A stretch of DNA of 64,000 nt, taken from positions 62,001-126,000 of the forward strand of contig BAAFSQ010000001.1 in NCBI GenBank assembly GCA_054661495.1. Reading direction: 5' to 3'. Positions 21,063 to 31,376 of this stretch are shown piece by piece; within the stretch, counting starts at the first letter, position 1, and each line of letters begins with the position of its first letter. This DNA is from Zygophlyctis sp. KS116. Its lineage: Eukaryota; Chytridiomycota. The notes below the pieces were generated by a model, which was given only the letters and a program-made list of their open reading frames with translations, had not been told where the DNA came from and made no database searches. The translations under genes and the position numbers were made by a program.

Positions 21063-23560
21063 TTAGGAATTATCAGGATTATGCTGAGATTAGATTAATA
21101 TTATGCTCACCTTGAACAAATACTCGGCCAAATAGTCTATAGGATCCTTTCATTAAAGAGATTATGACATACCTCAGGTCTGACTTTACACAGCTCAATT
21201 AGTCCTGAAGTGACTGAAGGCATCACATATTTCATTAGATAATTTCGAAGAGGCAAAGATTGTGCTTCTAAAACATCATGTTCCTGCTTTCGCACTTCTT
21301 CTAGCTTAAGTTTCTAGATATTTAGGGATTCACTTATTATAATACCCATTCTTGAACAGCTTTTGTATGCTTTTCCAATTCTTCTTTTTCCCGTGATTGT
21401 CGTTCAACTTCTTGAGCTTCCTGCTCCTTCATCTGTTCGATTAGAAAGTTGTACAATTACCAAGCGTTCCTCATCCGATCTCCTCTTCTCTGCAATCTTT
21501 TCCTTGGAAGGGCCATAGTTGTGTGGTTTGCCAATGTGCTTCAACATTGCCGCGAAGGCCTTATCTGTTTCGAATGTTTCAACTTGAACTGAAAATGGGT
21601 GTATTTCCAGCTCATCGAAATAATTCAGTACTGTATTTTCATCAGTGTCGTTTAGTCTAAAATCTTCTAGACGTTTTAAAAGTGCTAATTTATAAAATCT
21701 TGGTGAATGATACCTTCCTCAGAATTTTTCGTCCCTGCTGTAAGGATGTCGGGCAATTTCATTACACAATTCTTAATAAATGTATCACCTGCCTCCAATG
21801 ATATAATATTATCGGGAATAGTTTTTTCATTAAAAGGAATCATTCCCTTTTCGCTAGCGTCGTCGTCATTTTCAGCTAATAAAATTAGAATCAAAAAATA
21901 CATTTAAATAATTCTTTCGCTTCAGCCAATTTTGAGGGAAACCCATCCAACACATATCCTTGATTTTGGCAGGACATAGAGTTGATTCTTTTTTTAATTT
22001 GCTCTAAAATCTTTGCAGCAGGTACAGTCCCATCATTGCTTTTCAAAATATGGTTCAATTCTGATAAATCTTGTTTGGCCTCATCCATGCCTTCCTCTGA
22101 CTCATCACCACCCCTCGCAATCATGTCCTCCTATAAATTTTAAAAGAAAAATATACCAAACTAGCTATAGCATCCTTTATGACTTGTTCTGGTTCTAAAT
22201 AATGCAATTCATAAAATTCAGCGAGTTTTTTGGCGAACAATGTTTTTCCAGAAGCTGGTGGGCCATATACTACAATTTTCAAAGATGATAGACCACGAGC
22301 ATCACGATATTCTTCGAGAAAAGGCTGCATATTTTCAATCAGACCAGCCTATAAATCATTATTTTTAAAAATATACTTCATATTTCCATTCTACTGACAT
22401 GTCTTTGATACATCCTGGTTCTAATCTCAGATTTAATTGGAGAATATCAATATCAGTTTGTGATAATGCTGAATTCATGAAAGCACCTTCCTTTGGCATT
22501 TTTTTGACTTTTCCTGATCCCAAATTATCGCTAATACTCTAAAAGATTAAAAAATATTCCAACCTTTATAATATCAAATAATGTGCTCTTGGAATCATCC
22601 ACTGCAATTACATATCTTGTTTCTGGTGTATTTTCAGTTACTTCTACAATAATTGAAATCAAATCATCCAAATAAATTGTGGGAATAACGTTATTTCCTT
22701 CCCCATAACATAATAATTCTGGTTCATTTAACCATGCATTCTTAACTTTTAGAATTTTATGATTACCTTTATAATATTATGAAAGATACAATCTCCTGAG
22801 TGATATAAAATTCCCGAGGCAATCACATATGTTTTAAATGATGATTTCTTCCCAAATTTGATAATATTCTTTTCTACTGCTAAATGATTTTTAAAATTTG
22901 GATGAGGTTTCCTTCTTCTATATTCATCTTCAGCCAAAAAACTATCTGAATCATCCTTGATTGAGTATTTAAAATTTACCGAGTCAACCTTTGTTTTCGC
23001 CCAAGTCATGACTGTAGAAATCCCAATAAATATTTTTGGATGATCATCAAAGCTTTGAGCTAAACCAGACAACACTAATATTACTTTTAATCAAGTACTT
23101 TCAACTGCCCATCCTGCTTCATCGGGGTTTGCGGCAACATCATAAATAATTATATCGGACGCCAAAAGCGCACTTTTCAAAGATTCTTTATCTTCTCCAG
23201 CCTTTTACATTAAAATTTAAGATATACCTGTATGATCTCAGATACCCATGCTGGCTTTTTCCCAGAGACTGCGAATTTGGCAATAGCTTCTTTTCTGTTT
23301 GCATTCTTTTTGGAGTCCGAAGTAGCAAAAAAGTTTCCAGGATTACTTGCATCATTGGTCCCACATACAGTCCCAATTATTTGATAAGTTAACTTGGCCT
23401 TGGCTTCACTTTTTCTTATCGATTCTTCTTCTGCATTAACGTCATCTGACGGTGGAGCTTCATCTTCCGCTGGTCGTCTGGATCCAATAACAGTTTGCGA
23501 TAATACTCTTGACAATGAATAACCCACTGGGCTATCTACATTTGATATAAAGACTCTCAT
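21063..23560 (-). CDS. AK7: Adenylate kinase 7, flagellar type with Dpy-30 tail
   Basis: Thirteen minus-strand exons: 23228-23560, 23099-23201, 22767-23074, 22564-22740, 22377-22538, 22157-22348, 21902-22130, 21714-21875, 21461-21684, 21346-21432, 21173-21313, 21111-21146, 21063-21083. Twelve introns of 24-32 nt; 724 aa, essentially the size of animal AK7. An N-terminal dinucleotide-fold domain ([28 protein letters not shown]) precedes an adenylate kinase domain with P-loop GPPASGKT and [17 protein letters not shown] charged helix and a Dpy-30 motif ([12 protein letters not shown]) follow. AK7 balances ATP, ADP and AMP in motile axonemes and docks by the Dpy-30 helix. The last exon codes only six residues; its join extends the family C-terminus (LFKHNPD), supporting the model. 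Confidence 0.94.
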
Positions 23561-23716
23561 TTCGGAACTTAACGGAAATTATTGCCTTCGGGAGTTGATA
23601 TTACTGCCATCATTGGGATTTTAAGATATTGGATAATCATACTCGACTATATTTATTTTATTCGGTCGGAAAACTCAATGCTCAAATTAGAATAGAAGGA
23701 CCTTCAAATTCTCGTA

Positions 23717-25645
23717 ATGAGTTACACATCACAGCTGGAAGAAATAATTAACATTGTGCTAAAAGAATCCAATCTATTTGATGAACATGAATTGCAAATC
23801 ATAATATTATACCGATCGTTACCTCAGGAAGTTCAACTATTATATTACTATTTACTTCAACGGACTGGTAATGTTCGGCTTGGAGATGTCGAGGGATATG
23901 CAGATAAAATTCCCGCTTGGAAAGATGCTATAGATTTGCTTTTAGAAAGTAAACTCTTGACTGCTTCTGAAATAGAATCAGTAGATAATGGACTGGGAAT
24001 TTTAAAAAAAGATGAACTCACACGATTGGCAAAGAAGAGAAGGATTAATAGTAATTCAAAAACAGTAGGCTCTTTTTTAAATCTTATAAAAGAATTCAAG
24101 TTTAAGACAGGATTTGCTAGATTATAATAGTAATCAAACTGAAATTAATTTTGGGAATTCAGTACAGCCAAGGACTAGAATGTTGAATGAAATAATTCAA
24201 ATTATTGGACCGCTTGTAACTATACCATCAACAATTAGAAAAATATTTTCAAAAGTATCAGTCATTTACTCAAGAGAGCAAGAAATTCCTGAAAATCCAT
24301 TCTTAAATTCTATATTAACAAATTTAAATTCAGAGCACAAGAAAATCTTTCCAAAATATGAAATTCAAAGACTTGAAGGTCTTATTTGGAGCACTAGAGA
24401 GGAATTTTGTAGGTATTATAGAACTTTAGAATGTGAGGTTTACTGTAAAAGGCTTGAAGGTCAAAAGAATTGGAGTGAATTGGCTAATTTTTGTGACTCG
24501 AAAAAGGATGAATGGTCTGATTTTTTACAAGAATATACTGGGCATGTCACTGGGATTTCATGGCTAAAAGTTTATTCTTCGGGACATGTTTTAACTCGCA
24601 TTATGGAATTAGGAGTGACTGCATATTTCAGATTAAAAGAATATCAGATTGAGGTTGAACTTCTTCAATCTTTAATTTCTCAAAATGTATTTCTGACTGA
24701 ACATAAAGGGCGGTGGTATGATGAATTGACAAAAATCACTGATCTTTATCTTGATAAATCTCTTGCTAGACAATTGTGTTTAGAGGCTCTTAGTGATAAA
24801 TGTATAATTGCAAGTAAGAAATTTAATTTATCAAATTAATAGGAAGGAGAATATCAATCATTAAAAGAGCCCAAAAATTATTTAAAAAGGAAAACATATT
24901 GTTTGATAATCATTTGCAGGATATAAATACTGAATCTTTTCCAAAGTCAACCTTGTTAGGTATTTTATATGTATATTAATAGAAAGCTCAAAAAGTTCCT
25001 GGTGGAATCTCAGGTTCAAAGGCTCTTTATTTGGACACTGTGACCAGCCAAATTCTTTCTGTTGAAAATCTTGCATTAGCGCATTTTGAGTCTAAAGGAT
25101 GGAAAGGAGTACACTCTGAAAATTCAATAATCAAAACTATTTTTGGTCTATTATTCTGGGACATAATATTCATGGACGTCCCTGGAGTTTTTGTCTCTCC
25201 TTACCAAACCGCCCCAATGGATTTGGGCCATCCATGCTTTTACGAGTCAAGACGTGAAGAAATTGAATCGAGACTTGAGCTGATCAGGAATGGTAGTGCA
25301 AAATCAATACTGACACAAGTATACTCTCTCCAAGGTAGTAAGAATACTTTTTGTATTGGAGTAGATTGGCATTACTCTTGCACTGATTTATCAGAAATAA
25401 TTGATTGCATTGGTCCTCAAGCACTTTTATTCCTTTGTAGTCGGTTTGCAAAATTTTATAGAGTATATGGAGGAGGAATACCTGATTTATGCCTTTGGAA
25501 ACCAACAACCTCTGAAATTAAATTTGTAGAAGTCAAAGGTCCTGGTGACCGACTGTCTGACAAACAAGTATTATGGATAAGTGATTTCCTAAAAATCGGA
25601 ATAAGCGCAGAAATACTTTTAGTAGAATCTCTAAACAATGAATAA
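23717..25645 (+). CDS. FAN1: FAN1-type structure-specific nuclease
   Basis: Four exons (23717-24064, 24093-24813, 24843-24959, 24987-25645) with introns 28, 29 and 27 nt give 614 aa. The C-terminal VRR_NUC nuclease domain carries the PD-(D/E)xK core: GIPDLCLW then FVEVKGPGDRLSDKQ. Upstream are the conserved GVHSENS...LLFWDIIFMDVPGVF and CEVYCKRLEGQKNWSELANFC segments. FAN1 cuts branched DNA and helps repair interstrand crosslinks. There is no N-terminal UBZ zinc finger as in animals, so recruitment by ubiquitinated FANCD2 is not expected; fungal FAN1 proteins usually lack it too. The third intron has a second in-frame acceptor 9 nt downstream (AG at 24994-24995). Confidence 0.92.
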
Positions 25646-25940
25646 TTTTATTAAATGTGTAGAAAAACCTGAATTCTTGTCTGGACATGACCAACGCTAG
25701 CCTAAACAAATCATCTGTACTAGATCTGTCAAAAATATTTTCCAACTTTTTGTTGATTTAGAAAATGTCTGCCAATAACAATGAACCGGCCTTGGTTTAG
25801 ACGTTGTAACTTATTCAATCTCTAAATTTTCAAAATATTATTTTCAATCTTTAAATTTATGGTTGATCTCTCTTAATCTAGATCTAAATACGAATGAATG
25901 CTCTGAGAGTCCATCTCACCTTTTATTGATTAAATTGATC

Positions 25941-25993
25941 CATGTCATCCATAGGTGGGACAGCATTTTTGCCCACGTCATCCGGCGGGACAG
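25941..25993 (+). promoter_or_regulatory. Duplicated GTCATCC...GGGACAG element
   Basis: Copies at 25941-25963 and 25974-25993 share CA[T/C]GTCATCC followed after 3-5 bp by GGGACAG. A partial third copy (GGTGGGACA) lies near 26020. The spacing and position just before a TATA box suggest transcription-factor sites. Confidence 0.65.
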
Positions 25994-26000
25994 GAACGGA

Positions 26001-26008
26001 TATAAAAG
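26001..26008 (+). promoter_or_regulatory. TATA box of the secreted protein gene
   Basis: TATAAAAG lies 40 bp before the ATG at 26048, a consensus core promoter. With a usual TATA-to-start spacing of 25-30 bp, the 5' leader would be only about 10-20 nt. Confidence 0.7.
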
Positions 26009-26047
26009 GAGCTGATTTTGGGTGGGACATCTTTAAAAAAATAAATA

Positions 26048-26398
26048 ATGATCTCTCCAAAAGCTTTCTTGGTTCTTCTCTTATCTTCAATCATGGTAAA
26101 TGTTAATGCAGCAGCGGTCTGTTCAGTTGGCTTAAATGCAAATGCTAAATGCAAAATGAATTGTCCAGATAACCAATGCAAAAGCCCCTACAAATGCTTT
26201 TCAGTTGATCAAGGAAACTTTTGTAAAGAGGTAACAGACCGGATAACATGTGGTAATAATGTTTGCCCCTCGGGGCAAAAATGCGTTTCTTCTTGGAAAT
26301 GGAAACGGGATGGACTTACTTGTAGATACTATAAAACCTGTATTCCTAAAAATAATAAAGCAGTTGACGAGTGTGACCCAGCTGATGATTGGATGTAA
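26048..26398 (+). CDS. Small secreted cysteine-rich protein, unrecognised
   Basis: One exon, 116 aa. The first ~22 residues (AFLVLLLSSIMVNVNAAA) form a typical signal peptide with likely cleavage after an Ala. The mature part of about 94 residues holds twelve cysteines, an even number suited to six disulfides, in the pattern C-x9-C-x3-C-x4-C-x5-C-x8-C then C-x4-C-x5-C-x12-C-x5-C. The two halves look loosely alike: C-x4-C-x5-C occurs in both, suggesting an internal duplication. No family is recognised. Small Cys-rich secreted proteins in fungi are often effectors, adhesins or cell-wall proteins; that role is inference. Unlike most neighbours it has a strong TATA box. Confidence 0.85.
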   Translation: MISPKAFLVLLLSSIMVNVNAAAVCSVGLNANAKCKMNCPDNQCKSPYKCFSVDQGNFCKEVTDRITCGNNVCPSGQKCVSSWKWKRDGLTCRYYKTCIPKNNKAVDECDPADDWM

Positions 26399-26524
26399 GT
26401 AATCATTATTAAAGTACGCTTTGAAAACTTGATCTTTTTTGAGTAGTAATCATATCTTTCCTTAAACCCCTCGACTCTATGTTGAGTACAATCTTTAAAC
26501 AATGAAAAGGAATTTAAAAAGTTT

Positions 26525-27659
26525 CTATGATAAAACCTGAATTTGATAAATACATGTATAATCCATGTTTCCCCAATTTGATAATATATGTACTTTTAAA
26601 GAGTCTATTGGCTCTAATACTTTTTTCAAGTGAAAAACACTTAATTTTTGTTCTTTTGGATCAAAAGTCCCATTTCCAATTAAAGTTTTCATAGAATAAA
26701 CTTGAACCTGTTTAGGAGCTGTACTAAAATCTGATAATTCATTTAAAGATGCATGTTGAATGACTAGAGTTTCTGGTATTATTTTTTCGGATAGTTTAAT
26801 AGCCACAAATCCACTCGCACCTAATTCTTTAAATTTCTTTAAAAATACCATTCATTGCCCAACAATCCCCAGGATTTCTTTTAGTCTCTAAAATAGACTC
26901 TACTAAATTTCTTGAAATCCTTTCAACTTTTGGAAACATTATTTTTAACCATTTAGACTTAAAATTCATTCTATAATCACTTGAAGCCTTTATAATCTTT
27001 GCACCTCTACTCTTTAAAGCATAATTAACTCTAGAATCCAACAAGTTTTCTAATAGTCCTATTTCCACTTTTTCTTGTAAAATCTCACATTTCTTGATAT
27101 CATTTCTGAAACTTGAAGTTAAATTTACAAATTCCATTCTAGACTCTTGATAAAACTCTTTTTTTTCCTTTTCTATAGACTCTAAAGAGAGAGATAAATT
27201 ATCCATTTTCCCTCTAATTTCCATAATTTGACTCTGCAACTCTAGAGTCTGAATAATTTGAGGAAATTCAGAGAGAGTATTGGCTGGCTTCATACTACTT
27301 TGATCATTAATTTGTAGATTAGCATTCAGCCTGATAGTATTTGTAGAGATAAAATCCATATTTTCACTTGAATTTCCAATAAAAACTCCAACTACATCAG
27401 TCCATTTTAGATAAAACCCAAGTATTATACTTGCAAATGCAATAAATCTCATGTACTTGGCTCCTGTATAGAAAATATAAATTACTACAGAGAGAATCCA
27501 AGAGACAATAGGAATCAAACTCTCTAGTAAATACAAGTAAGCTTTAAAATATGGACCATGATCAACTACAGTCTTTTCTATAATAGAAAATCCTCTTCCA
27601 TTCTCTAGAGAGACTTGAGTTCTCCTTAAAATTCTAGCAGAGCGTCTCGGTGTTTCCAT
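26525..27659 (-). CDS. SUN-domain nuclear envelope protein
   Basis: Exons 26849-27659 and 26525-26820 on the minus strand with a 28-nt intron give 368 aa. The basic N-terminus (PRRSARILRRTQ) faces the nucleoplasm. Hydrophobic segments lie around residues 45-65 and 70-85, and a coiled coil around 135-205. The SUN domain starts near 245 and includes NPGDCWAMNGASGFVAIKL, APKQVQVYS and an YTCIYQIQV end. SUN proteins form trimers in the perinuclear space and bind KASH proteins to link the nucleus to the cytoskeleton or to the centriole/spindle pole. The intron splits the WAMNG|GASG region, and the join restores the family motif. Confidence 0.92.
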
Positions 27660-27725
27660 TTTTCTTAAAGAATTTATTCATTTCCTCTTTTCTACTTGCA
27701 TACTTTTAGTTTTTAGTTTTTAGTT

Positions 27726-27756
27726 GTAAATAATAGTAGTAAATAATAGTAGTAAA
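27726..27756. repeat. 13-bp AT-rich tandem repeat
   Basis: The unit GTAAATAATAGTA is present twice exactly, followed by a partial third copy. It lies in the gap between the SUN gene and EAF6 and is probably ordinary slippage. Confidence 0.9.
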
Positions 27757-27792
27757 GTAAGTCCAACAGTAATACTTGAAATAAAATGAAAT

Positions 27793-28221
27793 TCATGAAA
27801 ACTCTTCATCAGACTCTACAGACAACTTTCTCTTTTTCCTTAGAATTCCAGAATTCCTTCTCTTGAGACTCTCAGAGTACTCTTCAGAGTCTTCAGAATC
27901 CCATGTAAATTCATCATCAGAGACTTTTAAATCAATTGGTTTAAATCCAACTGAAGATCCAGAGAATATCCTATCAGACTCTGTAACTCTTCTCTTTCTC
28001 TCTTGTCGAAGTCCAATATATCCATCAAATCCCTTGACTAAATTCCCAAAATTAGTTTCATTCAAGTATGAGACTTCTAGAGTAAATAAATGAGACTCTA
28101 TAGACAAGAGTTTCTTTTCACAGTTTCTTTTAGAGTTTACTAGAGAATGTAGTTTCTTTTCTAGAGATTCCAGTTCTTTTCTAGAGTCTAAGAGTTCAGA
28201 ATTTGTGTCCTTGTTTGTCAT
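27793..28221 (-). CDS. EAF6: Eaf6/MEAF6 histone acetyltransferase subunit
   Basis: One exon, 142 aa. It begins with a coiled coil (ELESLEKKLHSLVNSKRNCEKKL) followed by the family block SYLNETNFGNLVKGFDGYIG and ESDRIFSGSSV. Eaf6 is a small shared subunit of NuA4 and NuA3-type (HBO1/MOZ in animals) acetyltransferase complexes and helps join the catalytic and reader subunits. The C-terminus is acidic, then basic (SGILRKKRKLS), which may serve as a nuclear signal. The length fits the family. Confidence 0.9.
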   Translation of the reverse strand: MTNKDTNSELLDSRKELESLEKKLHSLVNSKRNCEKKLLSIESHLFTLEVSYLNETNFGNLVKGFDGYIGLRQERKRRVTESDRIFSGSSVGFKPIDLKVSDDEFTWDSEDSEEYSESLKRRNSGILRKKRKLSVESDEEFS

Positions 28222-28317
28222 TTATTTTGTCTTGATATTTATAGATTTTATAGAAATTAGTAGATTTAATACCTTTTTAAAAGTCAAATAATTCTCAATA
28301 AAAGCAATTTCAAAACA

Positions 28318-28789
28318 TCAACTTAGAGTTGGTTTGTAGAATTTAAAAAGTAAAAGAGTTTCAACAGAATTCCAGTCACAGAGATTAATTTCTCTTAATC
28401 TTTTACAGGTTTTAGAACAATTGACTCTAGGAATTTCTAAAAATTAAAAAACTAAAATTACCAATTCCAGATCCATTTTCAAAATTCCTTTTTTCAGAGT
28501 CTATCAGTGATTTCTTATAATCATTCTTTAAATTACTAGTTAAATTATCAAAAGTAGAAAAGTAAGAGTCTAGTAAATCAAGAATATCAGTCTCTTGAAG
28601 TAATTCTAGAGTACTAGTCTCCAAATATTCTTTAAATAATCTAGTTTTTTTTAGTAAGAGTTCCTTTAAAGGATTAAGAGCAGTCTTCTTCTCTGGTTTA
28701 AGTAATTCTCTTTTGAGTTGTTTGGCTTTTCTAGAGTATGGATGTATTGGTTTTTTTGAATTTAAGAGATTCTTTTTACTTTTTCCCAT
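28318..28789 (-). CDS. TMA16: Tma16-like ribosome assembly factor
   Basis: Exons 28462-28789 and 28318-28436 on the minus strand with a 25-nt intron give 148 aa. The diagnostic N-terminal block is IHPYSRKAKQLKRELL. A helical middle follows, and the second exon adds IEIPRVNCSKTCKRLREINL, matching the family's C-terminal strand-and-helix end. Tma16 binds nascent 60S particles during nucleolar and nuclear maturation. If the intron were ignored the protein would stop after a few aberrant residues, so splicing matters for this gene. Confidence 0.87.
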
Positions 28790-28852
28790 TTCTTGATCTG
28801 TCGTTAGGACTGTGCCAAAGAGTTTCAGGTTAAAACTAATGTCCAGGATATT

Positions 28853-29671
28853 CTAAATCCTAGTAAATTCTTGTTCTGTTTGTAACCAATTAGATTTAGG
28901 GTAGTCAAATTTTCCTTCAATCATATGCCAAGTATATATCCATCTATTTTGATCAGAATTATTTTGAGCAGTTTTATGATAGACTGATCCATGTATAATT
29001 ACTAGAGTTCCTGCCCTTGTTGGAGTTTTAATAAAATCAGATTCTTTAAATTCAAAATTTTCCAATGGATTATAAATAAATTCTGTTCCTCCTTTACCAG
29101 ATCTAACCATTCTTTTAGCTATAGGTAATTTATGAGACCCAGGATAAAATTCCATACAACCATTTTCTAGTGTAGCATCTTGTAAACAAAACCAAAATCC
29201 AATAGTAGAGTCTGGATTAGTATATATAAAACTATTATCTTGATGAAAAGGAACTTGACCTCCAATTTTAGCCATTTTAAAAATCAACATTGACTGTAAA
29301 ATTCTTGCATCTATAAATCCTAATTCTAGAGCAATTTCCTTAATTTTGCTTGATGTAGAAAATTCTCTAAAAACTTGTTCATGAATATGTAGTCCATGTC
29401 CTATTTTATTGACTGATTCTTGTCTTGAAAACAATAATTTTCCATCTTTAAAAGCATTTGGTTCGTAAAAGTATCGAACCTTGTCACCAGAAGATAAAAA
29501 GTAATCATCTCCTACATGATCAGAGTCTCCAGTCCTAAAAAGACTAGTAGGAGGGTCTGCATTTTCCAATAACCCTATAGATTTCTGTATAAGAGGGGTT
29601 GGGTCTGCAAAGTCTGGAATTATGAGGAATCCATTTTTTTTAAAATCTTGTAAATCCTGTTTTGAGAGCAT
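28853..29671 (-). CDS. PHYHD1: Phytanoyl-CoA dioxygenase family protein, PHYHD1-like
   Basis: One exon, 272 aa. It is a 2-oxoglutarate and Fe(II) oxygenase of the PhyH family. The iron-binding HxD is in PFHQDNSF, and the distal histidine is in HGSVYHKTAQNNSDQNRW with the 2-oxoglutarate-binding arginine close by. The DDYFLSSGDKVRYFYE and GLHIHEQVFREFS segments resemble PHYHD1. The substrate is unknown for this subgroup; human PHYHD1 does not act on phytanoyl-CoA. It has no peroxisomal targeting signal at the C-terminus (ends FTRI), so a cytosolic location is likely. Confidence 0.92.
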   Translation of the reverse strand: MLSKQDLQDFKKNGFLIIPDFADPTPLIQKSIGLLENADPPTSLFRTGDSDHVGDDYFLSSGDKVRYFYEPNAFKDGKLLFSRQESVNKIGHGLHIHEQVFREFSTSSKIKEIALELGFIDARILQSMLIFKMAKIGGQVPFHQDNSFIYTNPDSTIGFWFCLQDATLENGCMEFYPGSHKLPIAKRMVRSGKGGTEFIYNPLENFEFKESDFIKTPTRAGTLVIIHGSVYHKTAQNNSDQNRWIYTWHMIEGKFDYPKSNWLQTEQEFTRI

Positions 29672-29720
29672 TTCCTATTTCCACTTTTCTTATTACCACT
29701 CTCTACTTTAACCACTTTTA

Positions 29721-29745
29721 TAATTTAAAATTTAAAATTTAAAAT
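29721..29745. repeat. AAAATTT heptamer run
   Basis: Three to four tandem copies of AAAATTT lie in the short gap between the dioxygenase gene and RPT1. It may act as a poly(dA:dT)-like nucleosome-free region between divergent promoters. Confidence 0.7.
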
Positions 29746-29787
29746 TCAATTGAAAATTTAAACTTTTAAAAAGAGTGTTGGTGGTCC

Positions 29788-29848
29788 AGGTCTGACAAAA
29801 AGGTCACGCCAAAGGTCAAAATCCAGGTCAAAATCTAGGTCTTTGAAA
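29788..29848 (+). promoter_or_regulatory. Five regularly spaced AGGTC motifs before RPT1
   Basis: AGGTC begins at 29788, 29801, 29813, 29825 and 29837, spaced 13, 12, 12 and 12 bp, with partial conservation of the unit AGGTCAAAATCC. The last copy ends 15 bp before the RPT1 start codon. It is either a degenerate 12-bp tandem repeat or a helical-phase array of activator sites. It does not match the yeast PACE site GGTGGCAAA. Confidence 0.75.
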
Positions 29849-29856
29849 AGCTTAAA

Positions 29857-31292
<1,436 letters not shown>

Positions 31293-31376
31293 AACGTTCA
31301 AGTTTAAAAAGAGCTGCAAAGCCTAAATTTTCATTTATTAACCTTCAAAAACATCCCTTGTCCATTTTCAAATGTT

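Larger units (their letters stand above)
25646..26047. other. 402-bp promoter-rich gap before the secreted protein gene
   Basis: This gap has no coding frame I can support. Its right third holds a duplicated GTCATCC...GGGACAG element, a third GGTGGGACA just downstream and a TATAAAAG box, all in the orientation of the secreted protein gene starting at 26048. The left part is plain AT-rich sequence and probably includes the FAN1 3' end. Confidence 0.7.

Noticed and set aside
25031-25645. A separate VRR_NUC nuclease gene starting inside FAN1
   Set aside because: Upstream exons carry the other FAN1 blocks and join in frame through 27-29 nt introns, so it is the last exon of one gene.
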